From positions 44,966,042-45,030,041 of the forward strand of contig CM060734.1 in assembly GCA_030704615.1 (NCBI GenBank): DNA of 64,000 bases, written 5' to 3'. Positions within the stretch are counted from its first letter, which is position 1, and each line of letters starts with the position of its first letter. This document shows, one piece after another, positions 23,143 to 35,252 of the stretch. A program made the translations under genes and the position numbers. Under the pieces are notes generated by a model, which was given only the letters and a program-made list of their open reading frames with translations, was not told the DNA's origin and ran no database searches. This DNA comes from Takakia lepidozioides (taxonomy: Eukaryota; Streptophyta; Takakiopsida; Takakiales; Takakiaceae).

Positions 23143-24050
23143 TAACCCTTAAGTTCCCAAGCGACCTGAATCGGGTCACTTTGAATTTGCAGTTGGACCT
23201 AATTTTTGCAGATCTAATCTGATGGGGCCCACTCCTGAAGCTTTAATGACAAGGGATTTGTCTCCAGTATGATGCAAAAAACAAAACGAAAAAAAACAAA
23301 AGCTGCGACCTACAAAAAATATCTTAGATCTCTCATTTATGTTTTGGGGCCTGAAAAGGGCTTGTTGACCGCTGACGTGGCAGGTAAACAAGCCCAAAAC
23401 AGATTGCACTCCAAAGGCCATTTTTGGCAGAAAATTAGCAATTTTGGAAAAAGCACTTCACCTTGTGGTGTGTGAGCATTACATACACACATCCACCATT
23501 GGCTTTTAAGAAATTTGTAAAAAAAAAAGTACTTCATTTGGAGGCACATTTTCTCTTGTCAATTTTGAGATTTCAACCCCTATGTAATTGCATGCAAAGC
23601 AAGCATAGTCTGAACAAGGGTGGCGACCCCACATGCAGTCCATGCGCCAGAAAACAGTTGGACCTGCAATTTATTGGGGTCATAGCCACTCCACTATTGA
23701 TTTGGAAATGGTGGGTCTTGGGGCAAGCAAAACTGGATAAAGCTAGGTTTTAATTTGGTCAAACCAATTTTTTTCTCACTTTTTCTTTGGGACCTGATAT
23801 TTGACAACGCTATAATCTCACAATTTCCAAAGTGGACTTGGCTCATTTTTGGTACGTCGTGCATAAATGAGCTGGGCCCATTGCCATAAGGCTAGAATCT
23901 CTGGATGATTTTTGGTAGGTTTCTAGGGGCAATTTACTGCAGCTGGGTACTCAAAATTGGTAAAAAGTCAAAAGTTAAAGTAAATTTTATTTGTTTTACT
24001 TTTTATTTAAAACAGAAAGGGGTTCTAAGACAAAGCAAAGTGCTGATGTT
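23143..24050 (+). mobile_element. piggyBac-like non-autonomous remnant (tentative)
   Basis: This stretch is present in unit 1 and absent at the matching place in unit 2. Its left end, TTTAACCCTTAAG, then CGACCTGAATCGGGTC, resembles the left end and subterminal palindrome of the element at 2380. The phrase TTTGGTCAAACCAATTTTT also occurs in that element's 3' part (about 6783). No transposase ORF and no right-hand TTAA or inverted repeat were found, so the right border is only the point where the units match again. Confidence 0.4.
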
Positions 24051-25058
24051 TTTGGACACTATAACTTGCCTCACTCTAACTAGTGTGGGTGGATTTCTGT
24101 GAATTTGGATACATCACCTAAAGATGAGGGTATAACCTACGGCAGAGCGGGTTGGCTCGAAGAACAATGGGTCCCTACTTTAAGGGAGGTCAAGGTCAAC
24201 GATCTGGTCTTCAATGTGGGACATGGGTAGATGGGGTAGAAGATGCTATGCGTTGCTTCTTCATTTCTCAACCCAAAGGAGCTCCTATGTGAACCCTCTG
24301 TGTTGGGGATGAACGGTTTCAGTACTTTTCAGTGTGGGGGGAATTTGAAGGGATCTGATCTTATGTTCGAGTGTGGTCATGATACCAAGGCTACACGATC
24401 AGATCACATATAGAAAACCAAGAGCGCAATCTTCGACATGATGAGCAACTAGCATTCTGCGAAAAATTGAAACAAACGAACTCTCACAGCTACTCTTGCA
24501 CCTATTTGGCATGCACCACCCACAACAATATATAAGAGGGTTCTCAGCTGATGCCTGATCCACATCAGACCGCATACGCTTAGGAGAATGGCAAAATATG
24601 GGTGCTACATGGGAGGTGAAGCAAAATCCACCATAATCACACCCTCATGAAAATGGCCAAGTCACCTGCATGTAAGGTTGGGAGATTTATGATGTCAAGA
24701 ATAATGTGGGAACCTTGCAGCCAAAATGATTAAAACACATGAATGTTACCAGATCCTTCACAATAATCGACACCAAGTTGATACAGAGGCCCCCTAGAAT
24801 TTACAAAGGCCTACAGGTTGGGTTGATCAGGCGCATGTGAAGATTCAAGTTCTAAATACATTGGGGTCAAAAGCATTTGCTCATTCTTAAACGCCCAATT
24901 TACAAGGATAAAATTCTTCCAGGAACAGTGGCACCCTCATGCAGCAGTTGACTAGCTATTTGTCTGCCTGATCTAAATCTAGATCTCATAGAAGTTTAGT
25001 CAAATCCTTCAAGAAATTGTTAGACCATCTGGTGCTAGAGCTACAGAGTGTTCTTAAG

Positions 25059-25134
25059 AAGAGAGATGATGGCTGGCGTAACTAAGAGCCACTTCGCCTT
25101 GCGGCTACTGCCCCCTTTCGGGGGTGGGCCCTAT
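25059..25134 (+). mobile_element. 76-bp insertion with 11-bp target duplication
   Basis: The insert lies between two copies of GTGTTCTTAAG (25048-25058 and 25135-25145). Unit 2 near 47811 has a single, slightly altered copy of this site and no insert. The insert includes a GC hairpin (GCCCCCTTTCGGGGG). A direct repeat of this length suggests LINE-driven retroposition of a truncated short element. Confidence 0.6.
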
Positions 25135-25295
25135 GTGTTCTTAAGATAACAGTAAAAAAGGGAAACAGAGTGCTTGAGCAGGGTTTTGTGGAGGAAATGA
25201 GAGTGCTGAAGTTATGGAGAGAACGGGCTCACAAGGCTCAAGGTTATACAGAGAGTTTGTGTGTACCCAACTGTACATGATTCCGGTGACTTTAC

Positions 25296-25790
25296 CTTCC
25301 AACTAGCAATCATTGTTGGAGTCCAATGCTCGTCTGCAAATCAAAACAACGTCTTAAGCTGAACTAGCTCCTTGGGATGAAAGGTCGACGTTAGAAAAAG
25401 TCTAATTAATTGAAACTTGCTTGCATTGGGGATTAAATGAAGCTACAATGCTTCACCATTTCACCATTTCTGGTTTTCTTCAATACTGTGATCTGCTCAT
25501 TCAACAGTGTGGAAACATGACATGAGCTACACAACAATACCTCTTAACTTTCCGTAGCTAACAACGAGTATCTGTCACTGTTACTTACCTCACCTCACAT
25601 GTGTCTTCCAGAATATTAACAGGGTTAAGCTTGCATTTCGCATGGGGCATATTCTAGATGCTATACAAGCCACCACCCAAGCCAAACTCCCATACTATCA
25701 GGATGCATGACACATACCTTGCAAGTAAACCAGACGCCCCAACAGCCGATCTCATGCTATTGGAGCTCCAGTACAATAGGTGACTTCTTG
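25296..25790 (-). pseudogene. Decayed Agenet gene, unit 1, exons 1-3
   Basis: Three pieces match the first exons of the plus-strand Agenet genes. Exon 1 (25718 to about 25790) ends GVWFTCK then GTATGT, as in GAWFSCK/GTATGT of the gene at 31665. Exon 2 (about 25421-25492) begins ITVLKKTRNGE after GAGCAG but then breaks. Exon 3 (25296-25333) encodes EHWTPTMIASWK between TTTGCAG and GTAAAG. Exon 1 carries an in-frame TAG, and exon 2 is frameshifted with a GC at the donor. It is divergent to the Agenet gene at 31665. Confidence 0.55.
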
Positions 25791-26388
25791 AATGGACGGT
25801 TGTGAAACTTGTTTACAGAGAAGAAAAAACCATAACCTTTAGACAGTCTTTGTGCAGAGGTGAGGCAAAACAGGAGTTAGCATAACATCAGGCAAAGTCC
25901 TCATATTGGCAATAGAGTGTGAAGAGAAACCTTGGGCTTGGTGGTTACCAGTATGGCTAGTCACTGCTCAACATAATGCTATTGCAGGTTAAATATGTCC
26001 CATACACCAGCTACTCCCACATGCTGTAACATTAACCACACACACTTTGAACAATTTCCCTATGCTACACGTTCTACACATAAAAGGGATCATTGAAAAG
26101 GAATTGAATAGAGACGCTTGAGAGAATATCAGGAGCGCCAACCTAATAGATGAGTATTGGAAGCATGCACACACAGGCCAACACCAAGCAAACTCAAAGA
26201 AACAATAACGCTGCTAAAGCAATACAAAAATGGGCAAAAAAAATTTATCCATGGAGAAAATTGAGCGTTAGCAGCAACTCATACCTCAGCGGTGCTAGCG
26301 CAGAGGAGAACTGTAGAGACACCAACACCCTGTAGAATAGTAGGTAATAACACTAAATATTAACTACGTAGTCCCTGGGAGTTATGAC

Positions 26389-26884
26389 CAGTGTTGGACT
26401 GGTATATAGGTGAAGTATTGGTATATGCACTGGTATTAGATACCAGACCAGTCTGGTATCATTTGGGAGAGTACTTGGTCATATACCAGACCAGGCTGGT
26501 ATCAGTTTTTTCATATCACCCACAATACCAGTACTCCCCCGCAGTCTACCTCATTTACTCTGGTATGTGTACCATACTAATTTATGTGTACATTTGCCTA
26601 TACATTTGTATTTATGTATATTTACTTCTAAAGCCATCTTTGAATTACAAATGTATCAAATAGCAAATATCAAGTGAAAATAAATACAATACACATAAAG
26701 GATGATACCAGAGTTGCTACCTCATACCAGCTGGTATTGTGGTCATGATACTCATACTCATACCAATATTTGGACAAATATACATCCACCATTATATAGA
26801 CTAGATTGGTATGAAAACTTTGTGATACGCTTGGTACCAAGGACCAGACTGGTATGTAAAAAACTTGATACCAGTCCAACACGG
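26389..26884. mobile_element. hAT-like MITE, 496 bp, 8-bp target duplication
   Basis: The element starts CAGTGTTGGACTGGTAT and its other end, reversed, starts CCGTGTTGGACTGGTAT, so it has terminal inverted repeats of about 17 bp with one mismatch. It is flanked by GTTATGAC at 26381-26388 and 26885-26892, the 8-bp duplication expected for hAT. CTGGTAT or its complement recurs many times inside. There is no transposase ORF, so it is non-autonomous. Confidence 0.82.
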
Positions 26885-27544
26885 GTTATGACATGAAGTC
26901 ACAAAGTCATCAGTCGCTCTGACGTTGGATGAACAATTTTCCAACATCATCCAATTTTTGAGTTTTCATCAAACGTCGTCGATGATGTGGGCGTGTTACG
27001 CAGCAGGCCCGTGATGTGTGATGGAACCAACCCACCAACCCCAGTGGACTTGCCGGACCCACCTGTCAACAGTCAAAGTGTCAGCCTTTAATGAGCAGCA
27101 CAGTAAAAGGGACCACGTCACCTTTGAGTTGTGCGTCAACTCAAACTTTGGATGCTTTCAAAATTTGAACCTCCAGGCCACCTCCAGCAGCACTTTGTCA
27201 CTTCCACTGTAGGGTTCAATTTTATCCATCAGTAGATTTTAATAATGTTTAAATTACTCCAGTTGGGGTCTTACCTTAACTTGAATGATCAAACGATCAA
27301 ACCCAAATATGATTTTTCTGTATGTTACACCAACCATGATTAGTCTGCTTCTTCTCCAAATAACAAAAAAATAACCAAAAATAAAAAATCTAATTCAATG
27401 GAGCCATAAGCAGACATAAGCAGACCTTGAGGAGGCGCTAAGTTAAGGGACAGCCACTAAGTTAATTACTTGCCACATCATCTGGAAGGATGGATGGCCC
27501 ATAGGAAAACGATATAATATTTGGCGTAAAACTGTTTGGAAGAT

Positions 27545-27640
27545 CACAAGCGGTGCAGCCTTAACCAGCGCATTGGCCTGTGGGTCTGGGTTCAAATGCC
27601 TGTGGTGCCTTCCGGCTGGGCGCCTGTGCCTAGAGAAGGG
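27545..27640 (+). repeat. tRNA-like pol III motif segment
   Basis: The phrase GGGTTCAAATGCC resembles a pol III B box, and GTGCAGCCTTAACCAGCGC lies about 35 bp upstream in an A-box-like position. The unit 2 copy is split at this point by a gypsy fragment. It could be a SINE head or chance. Confidence 0.25.
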
Positions 27641-27649
27641 GGTTAATTT

Positions 27650-28589
27650 CAATGTTGTGCGGGTACGGGTTTTGAAGGCGGGTACCCGGCGGGTTAGGAT
27701 CCGGGTTATCCGCACCCGGACACAAAACAACCCGGACCCTTACCTGGATTCATTTCTAAAATGAACCCCCAACCGGACCCAGACGCGCCTACTGGGTCCA
27801 GAACCCGTTAAACCCGCTACCCCCGGGCCAGCGGGTCAGGGTCCGGGGTCTTAAATTTAGATGGGGCATAGGGGGTCCACCTTAGATCTGATAGGTTTTG
27901 TCATATGTGTGGAGGGGACAAGCGGCAATAGGCGGCAGCAGCCCCACCACGTTGTAGCCCAGTGGTAATGGCCACATACCACCTCAAAAGCGGTTGTGGG
28001 TTCAATCCCCGGAGTGGTGTCACAAAGTTGTGCCCTCTGGGACCATAATTTACACCTCCCAAAGGAGACGTCATATATTATTATTTTGCCAGATCCCACA
28101 CATCCATGCTATAGTGATCCCTTGAGGCATATTACTATTCTTAACATGTTTAAAGAATTGATATTGAAAAATAGAAAATGGAACTCAAACTTAATTTAAT
28201 TCTTATTCATGGTATACATATTCATATTCATGGTATATTTTGAAGGAATGTCTCTTAAAATAAAATTCATTATTAGGATTTAAATTTTTTCCAGCCAAAA
28301 ATAAATTTATCCCTAATTAATCTTAATTTTCTAATTTATTTAATCAATAAATTAGGACCCGGATCCGAACTTGTGAACCCGCTAATATTTCCCAACAACT
28401 ACCCAGACCCTATTTCCCAACAACTACCCAGACCCTAACCCAAGTCCATGTTGACAAACCCGGACCCGAACCCAGACCCGGATTTTCCAAATTTCAAAAA
28501 CCCGGATCCGGACCTGGACTTGGCTCCGAAAAAAAACCCGCACCCGGACCTGGCAGGTTCATTAAAAAGGCAGAACCCCTACAACACTG
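27650..28589. mobile_element. hAT-like element, 940 bp, with confirmed empty site
   Basis: Ends are CAATGTTGT and ACAACACTG, flanked by GTTAATTT at 27642-27649 and 28590-28597. Unit 2 has a single GTTAATTT (49791-49798) in the same flanking sequence and no insert, which fixes the borders. The two terminal zones are rich in degenerate CCCGGACCC/GGGTCCGGG motifs facing each other. The interior is AT-rich and holds a tRNA-like stretch. There is no transposase. Confidence 0.88.
27938..28030 (+). repeat. tRNA-derived (SINE-like) segment in the hAT element
   Basis: GTAGCCCAGTGGTAATGG fits a pol III A box and GGTTCAATCCC, about 45 bp further on, fits a B box. CACCAC upstream can pair with GTGGTG downstream, like an acceptor stem. 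The anticodon arm is not regular, so this is tRNA-derived rather than a functional tRNA gene. Confidence 0.45.
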
Positions 28590-28905
28590 GTTAATTTCTC
28601 CCTCAAGGCTGTGGCTGGGGTTTCCTTGGGATTTAAAATTTTACAATTTAGGCTTGGTGGAAAATTGAATCTCATGAAATTCAGTCAAAACATATTCATA
28701 GGGACGGTCAAATATTTAACTGTCTTAAGAAGCAAGGAGAGAAGCTAAATATTTCTTATTGTGTCCAAGAAGGCCAGTAGGTAAGTTACTATCTCCACAC
28801 CTCTTCGGATCTCGAGGAAGTAACCCCTCAAATTCTTTCTACTGTTTTAAGGGGAGGAAGCTCTGGAACTCAAACTAAAAACAAAGAGGAATACACGTGG
28901 AAAAC

Positions 28906-29908
28906 AGGACCCGTGAATGCGAAACCGACAAAGATACCACCCAAAATCTTTTAGAATCTCAGTTTCCCACTATGTCCATACACTGCATGTATGACTCTGA
29001 ATTGAAAGAAATGAACATTTAGAAAATTGGAAAAACCGGAATTGTTTTTAAATCATGTTGCAGACTTGTCAAACCAGATGGGCCGCTCTTCGCTGAATCA
29101 AAATATCAAGCAACTTACTTATGGTCGAGTGGGCCCGGCCAAATATCTACGTGCTTTGAGATTGACAGCACGGGTGTGAAGATAGACTCTACACTACTAT
29201 TCACAAGCTTTTGAATTTTAAAAGCCCAGATACACAAGCCTCCCTCGAGCCACTTCATGCTATTTTAGATAACATTAAACAAAAGTATGGAATACATATT
29301 TAGCACTAGAAAAGAAGATTTGAAGTGGACAAAACAATCACGAACTCTCCTTCCCTGTGTTCCAGCCCTCATACAGCGATCACCCAGTAAAATAGTATGA
29401 GAGAGAAGTGTTTTGAAGCAACCTTCAGGGCCGCACCACCGCACAAGTAGGGGCAGAAAATAATACCAGAGGGAACTAGACAGCAGGATTTGAACTACAT
29501 CACATCGACATCTCAGTGTTGGGGTGACATAGCAGTTTTCCTTACCATCTCATTCGGTTGGTGGGGCCAGACAGATTCAGCTTGACATGCCCCAAAGGCC
29601 AAATGTCCGTTACATCCGCCAAGTGTGCAAGATAGAATAGAATGGGTAAAAGTTAGTAAAAGCCCTCCCGTTCAAAGCGGTGGCTCACTCTCCGGGAGGA
29701 TGGACACGGCAGACACGGCAGACAGGGAGGGAGAGGGGGATGTGACAAGGTGAGAGTGCAGCGCGTAAGAGGAGTAGGTAGGTCGATTATGGGCGGTCAT
29801 GACACCAGCCGGGATGTGACCGCTGCAAAGCAAAAAAAATTAATTAGCCGCCATGTAAGTGCCCGTATATTCTGTGCTCAGTACTGGCATTGATGATGAA
29901 TGGATGGA
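28906..29908 (+). other. 1,003-bp block identical in both units
   Basis: Compared line by line with 50104-51106, this block shows no substitution or gap, while the sequence just before and after differs by many substitutions and indels. It contains no long ORF. It lies upstream of the Agenet gene at 31665, between it and the divergent Agenet pseudogene, and ends in a leader that becomes repetitive after 29908. Confidence 0.9.
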
Positions 29909-30480
29909 TAGATTGGTGGATAGATTGGTGGATGCAGCAGGTGTACCGAGAGGAGATATATGTATGCAGTACGCAGCACCTGCTGCAGGTGTATCAGAGA
30001 GGCGAGGGAGGGAGTCATGGCCGTCTTCTAGTGCTCTTCATTCACGGTGCTCTTCATTCAAAGCGCATTAGTAGTGTTGCTTTGATGCGTTGCTGCGTCT
30101 CTTCGGCGATCACCTCCGTTTTCGTGGTGTCTGACCCACGTTTTCGTGTGCTCTTCATTCTTCATTCCATTCACAGTGCTCTTCATTCAAAGCGCAGTAG
30201 TAGTAGTGTTGGTTTGCTGCGCTGCTGCGTCTCTTCGGCGATCACCTCCGATTTCGTGTCTGACCTCAACGTACGTGTATCAGGCACCTCCGTTTTCGTG
30301 TCTGATCCCAACGTCGGTGTATGAGGTTCTGCTGCTACCTTTTTTTTCTGGTTTTCGGTAGATATTCACTCGTAGCACACAGTATGCTACGTTGATGTGT
30401 TGGTGTCTCTCTTGACGTTTTCGTGTCTGATCCCAACGGTTCAGTTCTGCTACCTTTCTTTCGGGTTTCATAGGTTTCAG
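29909..30480 (+). repeat. Short tandem repeats in the Agenet gene leader
   Basis: The phrases CTCTTCATTCAAAGCGCA, CTGCGTCTCTTCGGCGATC and TTTTCGTGTCTGA recur two to four times in order. Unit 2 has a rearranged version at about 51160-51600. The position suggests a promoter or 5' UTR, but no TSS can be read from sequence alone. Confidence 0.55.
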
Positions 30481-31664
30481 CTACCTTCGAGTTTCATAGA
30501 AGGTGTCGTGTTAGATATTTTCTTTTGCCATCTGTTTTGCGTCTCTTCTAGTTTCTAGTGAGTGTTGTGTGCATGAGTCCCAACAGTAGCTCGTCAATCC
30601 TCTCCTTGTTTTGTATCTACCTTATACAATCGGTAAGTCAGTTTTAAGAGTTTGATTCAAGATTTAAGACGTAGCTTTCTTTTTCTTTTCTCCTTTTGAA
30701 GTTTCTATTGTTGTCTAGGAAATAAATTGGCTTTAGGATAGAATCATTTTGAGCTCGTAGCAATGGTTGCATTTTGCTTGCTTGTAGATATTTTGGTTTT
30801 TCCTTTTTAATATCTTTGAGATTTTTCTTCAAGGAAAGATCCAGCTCCATTTCTACCTTTCTCAGCTATAACTAGGCTTACATATAGCTGCTTATACCTT
30901 TCCATTCTATCAATCTTAGGCTTGTTTGGGTATCTTTGAGATCAGCACCAAAGTGTTGAAACCATCTTTAGCTCCACTATTCCCATATTTCATTTTCGGG
31001 TATGTTTGTGGATAGCTAGCTCATCGATCGAACTCTAGCATGCTATTCATCTTTGGATTTGTATATGTTTCTTTTGTACCAAAGATTTTCAATTCATTTT
31101 CCTTATTTGCCCATAACCTCTCCATTGTTGGAAGTTGTGTTGTCTCATGTTCAAACTCAGTTTGTGAGGCAAGTGCTTAACTCAGTTCCTTCAACAACTT
31201 TGGGTTTTTTTGGTTTGCGGTCTCTCTTTTGAGAACTTACAAACCATACATATTTTTTAGTTCATTTCCATTTTTAGCTCCACTTGAGATTGCTTCTCCT
31301 TGCCTCCATATCTCCGAAATCGATAGTCTATGTACAATTTCAGAAGAAAATGTTTGTGGGACATAAACTTGTTACAACAGTGTGGATGTATTTGATATAT
31401 CTGAATGTGTTCATGATATGACATGTTGTTTGTTGTAGCCTTGTGTAGAAGCCACAAATAATTTGGGCAGAACAAGAAGGAATAATGCATGAGAGAGTAC
31501 AAGTGATGGGTGGTCTATCAAGCTCATTTCATATTATTTGTACTACTTAGTATAGCCATAGGCTATATAAATCACAAGAGTTTTTAACTGTAGTCTTAAT
31601 ATTTCCCAAGGCTTTTATGGTTTAACAGATTCCTCATTGAAAAATTGGAGTTCTATATTGGGGA

Positions 31665-34600
31665 ATGGAGTCTCCAAATCCTTCAGTTCTTGCAAACCTT
31701 CGATTCAAGAAGGGAGATACTGTTGAGTTGAAGTCCTTGGAGGATGGTTATCGGGGTGCTTGGTTTTCTTGCAAGGTATGTCTCACTTTTGATGTCTCAT
31801 TTGCATTCTATTGGTATTGAAGCATGTATGCCTTTATTTAATGCAAGTGAACTTCGTTGGTATTGAAGCATGAATGCCCTTGTACAAGTGAACTTCGTTG
31901 ACTATTGAACGAGAATTTTGAACGTAGATTTTGAAGGTCAAACTATACCTAATAGCTATGGTAGTTCAATATTTTTGTTGTCACTCTCATGTCAATGTCT
32001 TCACACCTTTCAAATGTAATGCACAGATTATGGCGGTGAAGGAAAATCATGATGGTGAACCTGTTTATCGGGTTATGTACCTTGATTACGACAATGAAAG
32101 TAAGTTATAATTCTTATTTGTCCCAATGTATCCTTCTTATTATGGAGTAGGTGGCGTCTCCTGCAGATGTGTGAGATCCAATCTTGAATATGTAACAGCC
32201 AGACGTGCCAACACATGTGATAGTCAACTTCACTTATTCTTAGGATTGTTTTGTGTGGATCTAATGTCATGAAGGTATTTTGTAACTCATTCCCTCAAGA
32301 GCAAATGGTTTAAAAATGTGCTTGTCAATCATGTTATGCTAGAATCTTGTGTAGATTACTTTCATGGTGCCAAGGAGTCAATTCACCACGTTCTTGAGTT
32401 GGATTAAGTCTACGATAGGTACCCTCTTGCGTTCCATACGAGGCACATGATGAGGGAGGGAAAGGAAGTAATGATAGGACATTTATGTGATTTACAGAGG
32501 AACATTGGGTTCCAGCTTATTGCTTCAACCCTTCCATGGAGCATGTTGGGAACAAAGGGTTTGAAACAATGTTGCGTCCTATGCCCCCTCCATTTCATAA
32601 AATGGCAGACCGACGTAGCAAATTGGAACCCACAGGCAAACTGATTTTGCAAGTTAGGCCATGGGATATTGGAGATTTGGTTGATTGGAAGAAAGACGGT
32701 TGTTGGTGGCAAGGAAAAATCACTAAAACCATCAAGAGTTGTGTTGAGGTATACAAGCTAACACTCTCCACAACCATGAGACTCCTCATATAACCTCTAT
32801 TAGGTAAATAAGTAGTATGGCATAAAGTTGTTGTTGTCTTGTACTTTTGTTTAGATGTTTGCTTCCTCAGGAGAAGCTGTTCAAGTGAAATTTTAGGTCC
32901 TACGTCAATAGAGTTATGCTTGACTGAAGATGTTGACCTTTTGGCTATACCTAATGAGCATTAGCTTACATCATGGCCAAGCTTCCCATTCCCATTACTT
33001 CTTGAAAAGTGGTAGAAACTCATTGATATGAAGATTAGCTTTACCTATTGAGTGCTAGCTAACCTTGTGGATAAGTTTTCCCATGACTTCCAGAAAAGTG
33101 GTAGAAACTCTGTATGAAAATTTGTGTAATGATATGCCCATGAGTTTTACAGTAGTGTTATATGTGCTACACACTCAGTGGGGGCTCGCGAAGTCAGTGG
33201 GGACTGGTAGCAGCTTGTTATTGCCATCTAGGAAGTTGTTTATTGCTGATGATATTGTGTCTGAGGTTTCCCACAGTAGTGGTAGCAGCTTGTCACTACT
33301 GCCACTTTGCCAAAAGTAATAGGAAAACTTGGATATGATGTTAGCTAGCACTCATCAACTCCATGTATGCAGTTCTAAGATTTGTATAATGAAATGTCCC
33401 ATGATTTTGAGTATAATACTCTAAAGTGTTCTACACCCACCGCCGGAAGCTGAAAAAGTCAATGGGAAGTACCTTGTGACTGCCCAAGTTCATGACAATG
33501 TTAAGCTTGCACTCTCTATATTGCTCTAGTATAGGTTGTAAGTTGGGATGGTGTAACATCTGTTGGTCTTCCCAAGTTTCCGAATTAAATATGATACTTG
33601 AAGCCACTGTCTTCCCACTGTTATTATGCACTGATTGGTACATTATTATCAACATCTTGTTATTTGTTAGGCCATGAAGCCAGAGGTGGACTTTAGGCAT
33701 TTTCTTCTTGGGTTCTGTCTTCCCAGATTATGAGATTCATGCATTTGAGAATACTCCTTGATTATTCAAACTGAAAATTAACAATATAGTGGGAATCAGA
33801 ATCAGCTAAGTGTTTACAGGTTTGCCAGCTGCACATATAAACTAGCTGGCCCTCGCCTCCCAACCTAATTTTCCATTGTCATGTTTAGATATCCTTGCCA
33901 GAGCCTCCAGTAGGAGAAGGCGAATCATATTGCGCAAGATCAAGAGATTTGCGTCCTTCAATGTTGTGGGATATGGAAACAAATATGTGGAGTCTCCCAG
34001 CTGCCTCCAAGGTTACCTTCTAACTTCCGATATTGCGATTGCTTGAGGTTCTAATGTGCTTTCTTCAAGTTGCAAGACATCTTGCCATAGACCTATATTT
34101 ACTCAGCAATGCATTCGCTTTAGACACAACCTGTTTAAGACACCCCTATGGTGTCCCTTGCTGCATTGTTGTTACAGGTGGTCTGGCCTGGCCAAGATAA
34201 TTCTGGTTGTTGCTGGCTCCAGTCTGGTTCACCTACCTAGTCGAGGAACCACAAATGTGGCCTGATCCCACCTCTTGCGACGGGAAATGCAAAATGGACT
34301 ATGCTGTCTGGGACACCAAGAAATATTCTTATGAATCTGCTAACCCTTTTCATGCACACCATGTTAGAGTTACGGCTGATAATTGATCTTGAGGCTTAAG
34401 TGTCTTGTAACTTGTGCATCAACCAAAGGCTTTTGTTGGCAGACTTCTTTTGTAACAATTAGAATATGTTTTCCTTCACAGAGAGGTGCCATTGAGGTGC
34501 CATGTGCCAAGATGTTGGATCTGCCAATGGTGCCCCCGGCTCTTTCAAGAACTGGAGAAAGAGGCGGGGCATCAAACTCCTTCCACAGGTTGTCTACTGG

Positions 34601-35252
34601 AGTGGAGAGTGCAGGAAACCAAGGAAACCAAGCATCGCTTAGTGTGAGAGCTGAGAAGAGCTCTTTGACTCCACCCCCGTCACCCGCCATTGCATCATCG
34701 GAGCCATCAGACAAGCCCCCTGGTAAACAACTCACAAATCCAAGTAGAAGGCCAGTTATGTGATCTACATTCTGTCAGTTTCTGAAGTCTGATGCACTGT
34801 GCTATTCCCTTATTAGTGGGTTATACTCAACCCAAAACTACCTTCATCTGGCATCTGAAGGTTAGATGATATCAAGATATAGTTCAAGGGAGCCACCAAT
34901 TGCATGGATTCCAGAGTGCCTGAGATTGCAAGAAGGGAAATCGACTAGCAGAAGGGAAGTGACGAAGGCGTGATCGATATGAAACTTTCTGGTTCAAATA
35001 TGTAATTCAGGGCCTATGTTGTGAGTTGATCTCCCTTCCTCCACCTACTTGTTCTCATTGTATATGACAGGAGAAGGGCAAGAAAAGGTAAAAGATGACT
35101 CTGGAGCAGCGCGAGAGAAACTGCTAAATGGATCGATGCCTGAACATGCAATCACACAGCTTGGTGTGGTCAAGAGAGCCATGAAGAAAAAGCAGAAAGT
35201 CTACAGTATACTTCTGCACCAGGCAAGAGTCAGGGCGCGTAGAGGATGGTGA
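31665..35252 (+). CDS. Agenet (plant Tudor-like) domain protein, unit 1
   Basis: Agenet domains bind chromatin or RNA ligands in plant nuclear proteins. Exons: 31665-31775 (ATG 31665), 32027-32099, 32498-32748, 33889-34011, 34178 to about 34370, 34482-34722 and 35071-35252 (TGA). Exon 1 encodes KKGDTVELKSLEDGYRGAWF, an Agenet core. Exon 3 has a second module (RPWDIGDLVDWKKDGCWWQG). Exon 4 gives LPEPPVGEGESY and LRPSMLWDM. Exon 6 is a Ser/Pro-rich linker and exon 7 a basic end (VKRAMKKKQKVYSILLHQAR). Phases agree for exons 1-4 and 6-7. Exon 5 begins open after GTTACAG but meets TAG, while the protein-like frame (VWFTYLVEEPQMWPDP, then KMDYAVWDTKKYSYES) is shifted. The gene may therefore end early or be mildly broken; unit 2 has the same sequence there. 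Confidence 0.75.

Noticed and set aside
29455-29560. Possible minus-strand tRNA or SINE (GTAGTTCAAATCC)
   Set aside because: Only a B-box-like phrase is present; D arm, anticodon arm and acceptor stem do not form.
34370-34735. 121-codon minus-strand ORF, also at 53794-54159 in unit 2
   Set aside because: It is antisense to Agenet exon 6, which has good splice sites and a consistent phase. Conservation in unit 2 follows from the duplication.
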